From contig CAMPDV010000883.1 in NCBI GenBank assembly GCA_946699065.1, positions 95,633 to 159,632 of the forward strand: a stretch of 64,000 bases of DNA, read 5' to 3'. Position 1 is the first letter of the stretch. Each line of letters opens with the position of its first letter. Of the stretch, positions 37,901 through 51,298 are shown in pieces. This stretch comes from Loxodes magnus. Taxonomy: Eukaryota > Ciliophora > Karyorelictea > Loxodida > Loxodidae. The notes under the pieces are model-generated. The model was not told where the DNA came from. It saw only the letters and a program-made list of their open reading frames with translations, and did not search any database. Both the position numbers and the translations under genes were made by a program.

Positions 37901-40657
37901 ATGCTTTTACATTGCATTCTTTATCACATTTACCATCTCCTAAATAGCTTAATTGACAATTTTATGAACAAAATTCACAATCACCTTTATCATATTAACA
38001 TTATTCCACGTTACATTTTCCATCACATTATCAATCACCAAGATAACTTAATGAACATTCTTTCGCACAATAAATACAATCGCCTCCGTCATATTCACAT
38101 TGTGTCGTATTACATTAACTATCACATCAATAATCTCTTTTTAAATAATGGCAGTTTTCACTACATTAATCTTATAAATTTCGTATCGTTAAAAGTTAAT
38201 TTTTGTTGTTTTAACTAGAAGTCAAAGATTCTTGCTTTTAATTAAAATCATAATTATAAGAATAACAATCATCTTTGAAAATGTTATTACAAGTCTAGTA
38301 ACTTTTTGGAAAAACGTCGTTATTTCCTAAAATTCATATAGTAGAAATTGCATGAGTAATAAGTAAAAGAAGAATAAATCGTTAGGTAAACAAATGCAAA
38401 TGAGGATGAATGATTTTAGGCATCTAATCATATTTTTTTATTAAATATTTGTCTGACCAATAAAGAATAATTATTGAAACAGTAGCTATTGTAATAATCA
38501 TTGGAATTCCAGCTGAGTAAATCCAAACAGTAAACAAAACAGCACTCAAAAAAGAATATTGCTCAACTAAATCAAAATCTTAATTTTTTTGATCTTAAAC
38601 TTTTTAATCATTTGTTGATGATAGTTATTATTTTATTTTTGAATATCATAGTTGAATCCTATAAATTATTACCTTTTCTATACTTGGTTCAAGTATTGTA
38701 AGTATAATAGTTGTAGTTATTCCTCTACCCGCTCCAACATACCAACTTCTTGAAAAGCCATCATATTAGTTTAAACTTATTAAAAAAATAGTAAAGGTTT
38801 AGTTAAAAAATTGAAGCAAAAACATTTTTCAACCTATACTTAAATCGTTCTCAATTTAATCTTATTTTCTTTGTCAAATATTAAGTTTTTTCAAAAATCA
38901 AACTACAATCTTGTTAAATATTAATACTACTATTCCTACTGCAATCTAAATTATTGTGTTTTTAATAAGTTCGTTTTTATAATCTTAGCATAGTTTTTCT
39001 TCCTTTCCATCTTTTTTTATTAATTCTGAAAATTCGATTCTTGAACACCAGCAGTAATAGCCCTTAGTATGTATTCCTTCTTAATAAATTTCATACCCTA
39101 ATTCACTTTCTAGATCTTGGAGAGAATAATTTAAATTTTTAAATATTCTTTAATTTATATTTTAATAGTATTAACTACATTCTATCTCAGATGGGAAATT
39201 TTCATTTTCTGCACTTTATATTCCATAAACTACTAATAATGAAAATCCTATAAAAATAGCCGACAAAACAAAAACTGAAAAAGAAATAATTTTGCTCAAA
39301 ACAAATGAAAATCCTATATTTTCCCAAAAAATGATTGAAGGATCTTTTGCTTCTTGAATAACCAAATCTTTCATTTTATCCTTTGTATCCTAATTTTATT
39401 TTTTTTGCTTAAATAAAGATGATAGTCAACTTCATTTATAATCATTTAAACATTTTTCTTTATCTTTAACATTTTAAAAAATAATGAAAATTTTATTAGC
39501 TTTTTATTCCTTTTAGTTATCTTCCTTTAATTCTTTATATAGTTTATCAATTTTTTTTCATATCATTGAATATCTTTCTTTTTAAATATGCCTTATTTTA
39601 TGTTATTTACTTTTTCAACAACTTAAACAAGATATTCTTTACATTTTCTATGTTAAATATCGTCTTTATTTTTTTATGAGTTCTAGTTTTTCTAAATTTC
39701 AGATTCTTTTAACATTTCAGTATTAGCTATTTCTTAAAGCACATTCAGGTTTTATATTCTAGTTGAAAAGAAAATTTCATAAATAGGTCCATATTATTGC
39801 TCAAAATATAACTTTATTTTTTCCTGTTCTATTTCTTCAAGTTTAGATCCTTTTATTTCAATAGCATAATTAAAGACTTATGGATGTTATTAATAGTAAT
39901 TATTTATTATCTTATAAGTTCTAATTTAGTGTATTATGATAAACACTAAAAATACTATGCATTGGAAGAAATCTATTAAGGCTATTTATGTATTTCTCGT
40001 ATGTGTTCTATTTATAAGCTCCTCTTCAAATTTGTTTTATGTTTTATCTTTATTTAAGGATTGTATAGTGTTCTCCAAATCAATACCAAGTTATTTGTAT
40101 CATTTTAAATTATATTTATTTACTTCTGTTGAATGACTTAAACTTGCTTAGTTATTTTAGAATATCCAAAATTCTATCATACTATCTGAGGTATCTAAAT
40201 TACCTACAGTAAACACTTCAAATAGTCCTATTTTTCCTTTATCATAATATTCTCCTCTTCTATTTATCACTAGTTTTCCTATATCTAATAAATCTAAAAT
40301 AACAAAAGTAAAAAATAAGCCATTTGAGTCAATCTAAGTAAATATATACTCCAATTCCTTTTTTTTTCCAATTTATTCATTTGGAGAAGATAAAATTGTA
40401 AACGATTTTTTTACACATTTTCATATCTTAGGTCAACACTCCTTTTACTGACACTAGCAACCGTTCAAACATTTCTGCTCTTTGCAATGTTCTTCGGATG
40501 TTGAACTTTAAACCTAAGCAATATTTTTTTAAATAAAATAAATACTGCTTTCAACTTTAGGACTCATTATTTGCTAAATTTGTTCGTTATATTCATTTTC
40601 CTAAGTTTCATGTTAATATTTGTATTACATTTAAATTTAAGATTTAAAGTCCTACAT
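34926..40657 (-). CDS. OSCA/TMEM63-type channel with LNR-repeat ectodomain (about 1910 aa)
   Basis: Reading with UAA/UAG as Gln and UGA as Trp gives, in order: a Cys-containing N-terminal tail; GLFEVFTVGN and a membrane segment FFQCIVFLVFIIIHQ (about 210-225); a cytosolic loop with YFEQQYGPIYEI and KIFIIFQNV; the family hallmark EAKDPSIIFWEN (Trp about 445); the multi-pass core including SWYVGAG and WIYSAGIPMII...YWSDKYLI (from about 712); a helix ending TIWILGNNDVFP; about 24 LNR repeats (832-1681); a last membrane helix ILMIIIILLVFLFAF (from about 1716); and a Gln/Glu/Lys-rich cytosolic tail. The first and last parts match the OSCA/CSC1/TMEM63 family of mechanically or osmotically gated cation channels and lipid scramblases. 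Family members usually have 700-1000 residues; the excess is the LNR block, placed in the loop before the last helix, which is extracellular in OSCA topology. A run of eight T on the + strand (39551-39558) is one base short for a continuous frame: sequencing error or true frameshift. The start is the most upstream ATG near coding-like sequence; 40567 is an alternative. Confidence 0.85.
35616..38165 (-). repeat. LNR (Lin-12/Notch) repeat-coding block, about 24 repeats
   Basis: About 850 codons hold 24 divergent repeats of about 35 residues with the pattern C-x3-C-x(4-6)-[IL]G[DN]G-x-C[DN]-x2-C-x4-C-x2-D-x2-DC; one contains the classic CNWDGGDC. In Notch such modules bind Ca2+ through Asp/Asn and hold three disulphides. 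Repeats are diverged at DNA level, so the expansion is old, unlike the flanking arrays. A few carry extra loops between repeats or before the final DC. Confidence 0.88.
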
Positions 40658-40949
40658 TATTTAATTTAATGAAATAAATTTTAACAAACATAAATTTTTT
40701 ATGACATAAATAAAATACAAAAATAAAAAAAATAACCAAAATAAAAAAATTTAAAATGAAAAATTAAAATTAAAAGAAATTTAAAATAATAAATAGTATA
40801 GAAGACAAAATCTTTTTATGAGTTAAATGTATAAAGTTAAATGTTAAAAAATATTGAGAACAAAATGTTAATTAAGCTAAATAAGACCCTTCTATTTTAT
40901 TCATTAGAGCTTTTTTTATTTAATAGATTTACGATTATTTTTATAATAA
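40658..40949 (-). promoter_or_regulatory. AT-rich 5' flank between channel gene and right array
   Basis: Only about 290 bases of A/T-rich DNA separate the channel start from the broken array copy R1, which points the same way. Any promoter of the channel gene must lie here or inside the array edge. No specific element is recognisable. Confidence 0.3.
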
Positions 40950-41700
40950 AATCATAGTAATAATATGACATAGAATAGGCATAAATATCTGATTTCTCTA
41001 ATAAAGAATCGTAGTAATAATAGGGTGCTTGTGCATAACTATATGGTTTTTCTGATTTTTGTAAGAATGAATCATAATAGTAATATGCGTAATCATAGGC
41101 GTAAATAGCTTTAGGTCTTTCTGATTTTTCCAAAAGGGAATCATAATAGTAATAGGGTACCTATGCATAACTATAAGGTCTTTCTGATTTTTGTAAGAAT
41201 GAATCATAATAATAATATGATGGTGCCTGTGAGTAACTATAAGGTCTTTCTGACTTTTCTAAGAGTGAATCGTAGTAGTAATAAGGTGCATAACTATAAG
41301 CATCTGATGAGAGAGAATCATAATAATAATATGATTAGTCGTAACTATAGGGGGAATCATACTAGTAATAAGCATAGGGTTTTAATGATTTTTGTATGAA
41401 TGAATCATAATAGTAATAAGATGGTTATGCAGTATAAGCATCTGATGAGAGAGAATCATAAACATAGGGACTTTCGAGTGAATCATAATAGTAATAAGAT
41501 GATTAGGCAGTATAATCGTAAGCATCCGATGAGAGAGAATCATAAACATAGGGACTTTCGAGTGAATTGTAATAATAATATGATGAACTTGTGGTATAAT
41601 CGTAGTTGTAGACGTAAACAGCTTTATCAGTCTCATAAGGTTATACATAATCATAACTAGCAAGTGAGTCATAATAGCTATATTGATTCTTTTGTAACAT
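40950..41700 (-). pseudogene. Tyrosine-rich protein, copy R1, 3' end lost at array edge
   Basis: Normal ATG and one SSDAYSYAP module. A unique two-residue gain gives SERPKAIYAYDYA, and a Gln codon is changed to ATG (AYSMSYYYYD). Homology ends near 40950. The frame runs on into unrelated A/T-rich DNA with no UGA seen before the channel gene begins, so no proper stop is present. Confidence 0.75.
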
Positions 41701-42184
41701 TTGCTACACTCCGCTTTTGTAACTTTGAATGGAAACAACCAAACTTAGAATGATCGCGAGAAGTTTTTACATTTTTTAGAAAAAACGAATGTTCTGCTTA
41801 TATATCATATTTTAGTAATCGTTTTTTTATTAGTTTTTTTACAATAGCATTGGGGTTTTATTTTTCAGTGAAAAACTGATATATAATTTTTAAATACCAT
41901 ATCTCTCTTCAGTAACAAATCTATAAAAATGATAAGTTTAACCGATATCGTAATAAAGTTGATAGATATAATTAAGTCTCGGAAATTTCTGAACATTTAA
42001 TAAGTCTTGGATATAAAGTAAGTCTAGGATATTTTTGACTGCATATTATATATCAATGAGTTCCAATTAAAATACTTAATTGCAATAAATTTTAATTACA
42101 TCTTGAAAGACAAGATTTTACATTATATTTAAATGAGTAAAAAAGAGATTAAGAGTAAAAAAAATAAATAAAAAAGTTGTATTC

Positions 42185-43252
42185 TCAATCAAACTAGTAA
42201 TCATAATAACTGTAACTTAATTTTTCTGCATAATCGTAATTTGGTTGGTCATCATAGTAATAATATGATGGTGGTACTGAATAATCGTAACTATAGATAT
42301 AAACAGGTGATTCTGATTTCTCTAATAAAGAATCGTAGTAATAATAGGGTGCCTGTGCATAACTATAAGGTCTTTCTGATTTTTGTAAGAATGAATCATA
42401 GTAATAATATGACTAAGAATAGGCATAAATATCTGATTTCTCTAGTAAGGAATCATAGTAGTAATAAGGTGCTTGTGCATAACTATATGGTTTTTCTGAT
42501 TTTTGTAAGAATGAATCATAATAGTAATATGCGTAATCATAGGCGTAAATAGCTTTATCTGATTTTTCCAAAAGGGAATCATAATAGTAATAGGGTACCT
42601 ATGCATAACTATAAGGTCTTTCTGATTTTTGTAAGAATGAATCATAATAATAATATGATGGTGCCTGTGAGTAACTATAAGGTCTTTCTGACTTTTCTAA
42701 GAGTGAATCGTAGTAGTAATAAGGTGCATAACTATAAGCATCTGATGAGAGAGAATCATAATAATAATATGATGGTGCCTGTGAGTAACTATAAGGTCTT
42801 TCTGACTTTTCTAAGAGTGAATCATAGTAGTAATAAGGTGCATAACTATAAGCATCTGATGAGAGAGAATCATAATAATAATATGATTAGTCGTAACTAT
42901 AGGGGGAATCATACTAGTAATAAGCATAGGGTTTTAATGATTTTTGTATGAATGAATCATAATAGTAATAAGATGGTTATGCAGTATAAGCATCTGATGA
43001 GAGAGAATCATAAACATAGGGACTTTCGAGTGAATCATAATAGTAATAAGATGATTAGGCAGTATAATCGTAAGCATCCGATGAGAGAGAATCATAAACA
43101 TAGGGACTTTCGAGTGAATTGTAATAATAATATGATGAACTTGTGGTATAATCGTAGTTGTAGACGTAAACAGCTTTATCAGTCTCATAAGGTTATACAT
43201 AATCATAACTAGCAAGTGAGTCATAATAGCTATATTGATTCTTTTGTAACAT
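42185..43252 (-). CDS. Tyrosine-rich protein, copy R2 (355 aa)
   Basis: Intact, two SSDAYSYAP modules, type A. Has Ser instead of Pro in TTSPS, a marker of the inner right-arm copies. Confidence 0.85.
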
Positions 43253-43736
43253 TTGCTACACTCCGCTTTTGTAACTTTGAATGGAAACAACCAAACTTAG
43301 AATGATCGCGAGAAGTTTTTACATTTTTTAGAAAAAACGAATGTTCTGCTTATATATCATATTTTAGTAATCGTTTTTTTATTAGTTTTTTTACAATAGC
43401 ATTGGGGTTTTATTTTTCAGTGAAAAACTGATATATAATTTTTAAATACCATATCTCTCTTCAGTAACAAATCTATAAAAATGATAAGTTTAACCGATAT
43501 CGTAATAAAGTTGATAGATATAATTAAGTCTCGGAAATTTCTGAACATTTAATAAGTCTTGGATATAAAGTAAGTCTAGGATATTTTTGACTGCATATTA
43601 TATATCAATGAGTTCCAATTAAAATACTTAATTGCAATAAATTTTAATTACATCTTGAAAGACAAGATTTTACATTATATTTAAATGAGTAAAAAAGAGA
43701 TTAAGAGTAAAAAAAATAAATAAAAAAGTTGTATTC

Positions 43737-44916
43737 TCAATCAAACTAGTAATCATAATAACTGTAACTTAATTTTTCTGCATAATCGTAATTTGGTTGG
43801 TCATCATAGTAATAATATGATGGTGGTACTGAATAATCGTAACTATAGATATAAACAGGTGATTCTGATTTCTCTAATAAAGAATCGTAGTAATAATAGG
43901 GTGCCTGTGCATAACTATAAGGTCTTTCTGATTTTTGTAAGAATGAATCATAGTAATAATATGACTAAGAATAGGCATAAATATCTGATTTCTCTAGTAA
44001 GGAATCATAGTAGTAATAAGGTGCTTGTGCATAACTATATGGTTTTTCTGATTTTTGTAAGAATGAATCATAATAGTAATATGATGGTGCCTGTGAGTAA
44101 CTATAAGGTCTTTCTGACTTTTATAAGAGTGAATCATAATAGTAAGGGTACCTATGCATAACTATAAGGTCTTTCTGATTTTTGTAAGAATGAATCATAA
44201 TAATAATATGGGTACCTGTGAGTAACTATAAGGTCTTTCTGACTTTCTAAGAGTGAATCATAGTAGTAATAAGGTGCATAACTATAAGCATCTGATGAGA
44301 GAGAATCATAATAATAATATGATGGTGCCTGTGAGTAACTATAAGGTCTTTCTGACTTTTCTAAGAGTGAATCATAGTAGTAATAAGGTGCATAACTATA
44401 AGCATCTGATGAGAGAGAATCATAATAATAATATGATGGTGCCTGTGAGTAACTATAAGGTCTTTCTGACTTTTCTAAGAGTGAATCATAGTAGTAATAA
44501 GGTGCATAACTATAAGCATCTGATGAGAGAGAATCATAATAATAATATGATTAGTCGTAACTATAGGGGGAATCATACTAGTAATAAGCATAGGGTTTTA
44601 ATGATTTTTGTATGAATGAATCATAATAGTAATAAGATGGTTATGCAGTATAAGCATCTGATGAGAGAGAATCATAAACATAGGGACTTTCGAGTGAATC
44701 ATAATAGTAATAAGATGATTAGGCAGTATAATCGTAAGCATCCGATGAGAGAGAATCATAAACATAGGGACTTTCGAGTGAATTGTAATAATAATATGAT
44801 GAACTTGTGGTATAATCGTAGTTGTAGACGTAAACAGCTTTATCAGTCTCATAAGGTTATACATAATCATAACTAGCAAGTGAGTCATAATAGCTATATT
44901 GATTCTTTTGTAACAT
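43737..44916 (-). pseudogene. Tyrosine-rich protein, copy R3, rearranged type B
   Basis: Three SSDAYSYAP modules and the only type B-like middle in this arm. Several small deletions at about 44095-44260 destroy the frame (1180 bases). The damaged region corresponds to the one scrambled in L16. Confidence 0.65.
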
Positions 44917-45400
44917 TTGCTACACTCCGCTTTTGTAACTTTGAATGGAAACAACCAAACTTAGAATGATCGCGAGAAGTTTTTACATTTTTTAGAAAAA
45001 ACGAATGTTCTGCTTATATATCATATTTTAGTAATCGTTTTTTTATTAGTTTTTTTACAATAGCATTGGGGTTTTATTTTTCAGTGAAAAACTGATATAT
45101 AATTTTTAAATACCATATCTCTCTTCAGTAACAAATCTATAAAAATGATAAGTTTAACCGATATCGTAATAAAGTTGATAGATATAATTAAGTCTCGGAA
45201 ATTTCTGAACATTTAATAAGTCTTGGATATAAAGTAAGTCTAGGATATTTTTGACTGCATATTATATATCAATGAGTTCCAATTAAAATACTTAATTGCA
45301 ATAAATTTTAATTACATCTTGAAAGACAAGATTTTACATTATATTTAAATGAGTAAAAAAGAGATTAAGAGTAAAAAAAATAAATAAAAAAGTTGTATTC

Positions 45401-46468
45401 TCAATCAAACTAGTAATCATAATAACTGTAACTTAATTTTTCTGCATAATCGTAATTTGGTTGGTCATCATAGTAATAATATGATGGTGGTACTGAATAA
45501 TCGTAACTATAGATATAAACAGGTGATTCTGATTTCTCTAATAAAGAATCGTAGTAATAATAGGGTGCCTGTGCATAACTATAAGGTCTTTCTGATTTTT
45601 GTAAGAATGAATCATAGTAATAATATGACTAAGAATAGGCATAAATATCTGATTTCTCTAGTAAGGAATCATAGTAGTAATAAGGTGCTTGTGCATAACT
45701 ATATGGTTTTTCTGATTTTTGTAAGAATGAATCATAATAGTAATATGCGTAATCATAGGCGTAAATAGCTTTATCTGATTTTTCCAAAAGGGAATCATAA
45801 TAGTAATAGGGTACCTATGCATAACTATAAGGTCTTTCTGATTTTTGTAAGAATGAATCATAATAATAATATGATGGTGCCTGTGAGTAACTATAAGGTC
45901 TTTCTGACTTTTCTAAGAGTGAATCGTAGTAGTAATAAGGTGCATAACTATAAGCATCTGATGAGAGAGAATCATAATAATAATATGATGGTGCCTGTGA
46001 GTAACTATAAGGTCTTTCTGACTTTTCTAAGAGTGAATCATAGTAGTAATAAGGTGCATAACTATAAGCATCTGATGAGAGAGAATCATAATAATAATAT
46101 GATTAGTCGTAACTATAGGGGGAATCATACTAGTAATAAGCATAGGGTTTTAATGATTTTTGTATGAATGAATCATAATAGTAATAAGATGGTTATGCAG
46201 TATAAGCATCTGATGAGAGAGAATCATAAACATAGGGACTTTCGAGTGAATCATAATAGTAATAAGATGATTAGGCAGTATAATCGTAAGCATCCGATGA
46301 GAGAGAATCATAAACATAGGGACTTTCGAGTGAATTGTAATAATAATATGATGAACTTGTGGTATAATCGTAGTTGTAGACGTAAACAGCTTTATCAGTC
46401 TCATAAGGTTATACATAATCATAACTAGCAAGTGAGTCATAATAGCTATATTGATTCTTTTGTAACAT
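45401..46468 (-). CDS. Tyrosine-rich protein, copy R4 (355 aa)
   Basis: Intact, two SSDAYSYAP modules, type A, TTSSS variant; nearly the same sequence as R2. Confidence 0.85.
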
Positions 46469-46952
46469 TTGCTACACTCCGCTTTTGTAACTTTGAATGG
46501 AAACAACCAAACTTAGAATGATCGCGAGAAGTTTTTACATTTTTTAGAAAAAACGAATGTTCTGCTTATATATCATATTTTAGTAATCGTTTTTTTATTA
46601 GTTTTTTTACAATAGCATTGGGGTTTTATTTTTCAGTGAAAAACTGATATATAATTTTTAAATACCATATCTCTCTTCAGTAACAAATCTATAAAAATGA
46701 TAAGTTTAACCGATATCGTAATAAAGTTGATAGATATAATTAAGTCTCGGAAATTTCTGAACATTTAATAAGTCTTGGATATAAAGTAAGTCTAGGATAT
46801 TTTTGACTGCATATTATATATCAATGAGTTCCAATTAAAATACTTAATTGCAATAAATTTTAATTACATCTTGAAAGACAAGATTTTACATTATATTTAA
46901 ATGAGTAAAAAAGAGATTAAGAGTAAAAAAAATAAATAAAAAAGTTGTATTC

Positions 46953-47906
46953 TCAATCAAACTAGTAATCATAATAACTGTAACTTAATTTTTCTGCATA
47001 ATCGTAATTTGGTTGGTCATCATAGTAATAATATGATGGTGGTACTGAATAATCGTAACTATAGATATAAACAGGTGATTCTGATTTCTCTAATAAAGAA
47101 TCGTAGTAATAATAGGGTGCCTGTGCATAACTATAAGGTCTTTCTGATTTTTGTAAGAATGAATCATAGTAATAATATGACTAAGAATAGGCATAAATAT
47201 CTGATTTCTCTAATAAGGAATCATAGTAGTAATAAGGTGCCTGTGCATAACTATATGGTTTTTCTGATTTTTGTAAGAATGAATCATAATAGTAATATGC
47301 GTAATCATAGGCGTAAATAGCTTTATCTGATTTTTCCAAAAGGGAATCATAATAGTAATAGGGTACCTATGCATAACTATAAGGTCTTTCTGATTTTTGT
47401 AAGAATGAATCATAATAATAATATGATGGTGCCTGTGAGTAACTATAAGGTCTTTCTGACTTTTCTAAGAGTGAATCATAGTAGTAATAAGGTGCATAAC
47501 TATAAGCATCTGATGAGAGAGAATCATAATAATAATATGATTAGTCGTAACTATAGGGGGAATCATACTAGTAATAAGCATAGGGTTTTAATGATTTTTG
47601 TATGAATGAATCATAATAGTAATAAGATGGTTATGCAGTATAAGCATCTGATGAGAGAGAATCATAAACATAGGGACTTTCGAGTGAATCATAATAGTAA
47701 TAAGATGATTAGGCAGTATAATCGTAAGCATCCGATGAGAGAGAATCATAAACATAGGGACTTTCGAGTGAATTGTAATAATAATATGATGAACTTGTGG
47801 TATAATCGTAGTTGTAGACGTAAACAGCTTTATCAGTCTCATAAGGTTATACATAATCATAACTAGCAAGTGAGTCATAATAGCTATATTGATTCTTTTG
47901 TAACAT
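46953..47906 (-). CDS. Tyrosine-rich protein, copy R5 (317 aa)
   Basis: Intact short type A form with one SSDAYSYAP module and the TTSSS variant. Confidence 0.85.
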
Positions 47907-48390
47907 TTGCTACACTCCGCTTTTGTAACTTTGAATGGAAACAACCAAACTTAGAATGATCGCGAGAAGTTTTTACATTTTTTAGAAAAAACGAATGTTC
48001 TGCTTATATATCATATTTTAGTAATCGTTTTTTTATTAGTTTTTTTACAATAGCATTGGGGTTTTATTTTTCAGTGAAAAACTGATATATAATTTTTAAA
48101 TACCATATCTCTCTTCAGTAACAAATCTATAAAAATGATAAGTTTAACCGATATCGTAATAAAGTTGATAGATATAATTAAGTCTCGGAAATTTCTGAAC
48201 ATTTAATAAGTCTTGGATATAAAGTAAGTCTAGGATATTTTTGACTGCATATTATATATCAATGAGTTCCAATTAAAATACTTAATTGCAATAAATTTTA
48301 ATTACATCTTGAAAGACAAGATTTTACATTATATTTAAATGAGTAAAAAAGAGATTAAGAGTAAAAAAAATAAATAAAAAAGTTGTATTC

Positions 48391-49345
48391 TCAATCAAAC
48401 TAGTAATCATAATAACTGTAACTTAATTTTTCTGCATAATCGTAATTTGGTTGGTCATCATAGTAATAATATGATGGTGGTACTGAATAATCGTAACTAT
48501 AGATATAAACAGGTGATTCTGATTTCTCTAATAAAGAATCGTAGTAATAATAGGGTGCCTGTGCATAACTATAAGGTCTTTCTGATTTTTGTAAGAATGA
48601 ATCATAGTAATAATATGACTAAGAATAGGCATAAATATCTGATTTCTCTAATAAGGAATCATAGTAGTAATAAGGTGCCTGTGCATAACTATATGGTTTT
48701 TCTGATTTTTGTAAGAATGAATCATAATAGTAATATGCGTAATCATAGGCGTAAATAGCTTTATCTGATTTTTCCAAAAGGGAATCATAATAGTAATAGG
48801 GTACCTATGCATAACTATAAGGTCTTTCTGATTTTTGTAAGAATGAATCATAATAATAATATGATGGTGCCTGTGAGTAACTATAAGGTCTTTCTCTGAC
48901 TTTCTAAGAGTGAATCATAGTAGTAATAAGGTGCATAACTATAAGCATCTGATGAGAGAGAATCATAATAATAATATGATTAGTCGTAACTATAGGGGGA
49001 ATCATACTAGTAATAAGCATAGGGTTTTAATGATTTTTGTATGAATGAATCATAATAGTAATAAGATGGTTATGCAGTATAAGCATCTGATGAGAGAGAA
49101 TCATAAACATAGGGACTTTCGAGTGAATCATAATAGTAATAAGATGATTAGGCAGTATAATCGTAAGCATCCGATGAGAGAGAATCATAAACATAGGGAC
49201 TTTCGAGTGAATTGTAATAATAATATGATGGACTTGTGGTATAATCGTAGTTGTAGACGTAAACAGCTTTATCAGTCTCATAAGGTTATACATAATCATA
49301 ACTAGCAAGTGAGTCATAATAGCTATATTGATTCTTTTGTAACAT
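48391..49345 (-). CDS. Tyrosine-rich protein, copy R6, frame-shifted
   Basis: Short type A form with TTSPS. A net one-base gain at 48893-48905 (two bases added, one lost) breaks the frame in the ERPYSYSQ linker. Confidence 0.75.
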
Positions 49346-49829
49346 TTGCTACACTCCGCTTTTGTAACTTTGAATGGAAACAACCAAACTTAGAATGATC
49401 GCGAGAAGTTTTTACATTTTTTAGAAAAAACGAATGTTCTGCTTATATATCATATTTTAGTAATCGTTTTTTTATTAGTTTTTTTACAATAGCATTGGGG
49501 TTTTATTTTTCAGTGAAAAACTGATATATAATTTTTAAATACCATATCTCTCTTCAGTAACAAATCTATAAAAATGATAAGTTTAACCGATATCGTAATA
49601 AAGTTGATAGATATAATTAAGTCTCGGAAATTTCTGAACATTTAATAAGTCTTGGATATAAAGTAAGTCTAGGATATTTTTGACTGCATATTATATATCA
49701 ATGAGTTCCAATTAAAATACTTAATTGCAATAAATTTTAATTACATCTTGAAAGACAAGATTTTACATTATATTTAAATGAGTAAAAAAGAGATTAAGAG
49801 TAAAAAAAATAAATAAAAAAGTTGTATTC

Positions 49830-50814
49830 TCAATCAAACTAGTAATCATAATAACTGTAACTTAATTTTTCTGCATAATCGTAATTTGGTTGGTCATCAT
49901 AGTAATAATATGATGGTGGTACTGAATAATCGTAACTATAGATATAAACAGGTGATTCTGATTTCTCTAATAAAGAATCGTAGTAATAATAGGGTGCCTG
50001 TGCATAACTATAAGGTCTTTCTGATTTTTGTAAGAATGAATCATAGTAATAATATGACTAAGAATAGGCATAAATATCTGATTTCTCTAATAAGGAATCA
50101 TAGTAGTAATAAGGTGCCTGTGCATAACTATATGGTTTTTCTGATTTTTGTAAGAATGAATCATAATAGTAATATGCGTAATCATAGGCGTAAATAGCTT
50201 TATCTGATTTTTCCAAAAGGGAATCATAATAGTAATAGGGTACCTATGCATAACTATAAGGTCTTTCTGATTTTTGTAAGAATGAATCATAATAATAATA
50301 TGATGGTGCCTGTGAGTAACTATAAGGTCTTTCTGACTTTTCTAAGAGTGAATCATAGTAGTAATAAGGTGCATAACTATAAGCATCTGATGAGAGAGAA
50401 TCATAATAATAATATGATGGTGCCTGTGAGTAACTATAAGGTCTTTCTGACTTTTCTAAGAGTGAATCATAGTAGTAATAAGGTGCATAACTATAAGCAT
50501 CTGATGAGAGAGAATCATAATAATAATATGATTAGTCGTAAACTATAGGGGGAATCATACTAGTAATAAGCATAGGGTTTTAATGATTTTTGTATGAATG
50601 AATCATAATAGTAATAAGATGGTTATGCAGTATAAGCATCCGATGAGAGAGAATCATAAACATAGGGACTTTCGAGTGAATTGTAATAATAATATGATGG
50701 ACTTGTGGTATAATCGTAGTTGTAGACGTAAACAGCTTTATCAGTCTCATAAGGTTATACATAATCATAACTAGCAAGTGAGTCATAATAGCTATATTGA
50801 TTCTTTTGTAACAT
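49830..50814 (-). CDS. Tyrosine-rich protein, copy R7, module loss and frameshift
   Basis: One 84-base YVYDS module has been lost near 50640 by fusion of two adjacent modules. A separate extra A at 50540-50542 breaks the frame (985 bases). Confidence 0.75.
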
Positions 50815-51298
50815 TTGCTACACTCCGCTTTTGTAACTTTGAATGGAAACAACCAAACTTAGAATGATCGCGAGAAGTTTTTACATTTTTTAGAAAAAAC
50901 GAATGTTCTGCTTATATATCATATTTTAGTAATCGTTTTTTTATTAGTTTTTTTACAATAGCATTGGGGTTTTATTTTTCAGTGAAAAACTGATATATAA
51001 TTTTTAAATACCATATCTCTCTTCAGTAACAAATCTATAAAAATGATAAGTTTAACCGATATCGTAATAAAGTTGATAGATATAATTAAGTCTCGGAAAT
51101 TTCTGAACATTTAATAAGTCTTGGATATAAAGTAAGTCTAGGATATTTTTGACTGCATATTATATATCAATGAGTTCCAATTAAAATACTTAATTGCAAT
51201 AAATTTTAATTACATCTTGAAAGACAAGATTTTACATTATATTTAAATGAGTAAAAAAGAGATTAAGAGTAAAAAAAATAAATAAAAAAGTTGTATTC

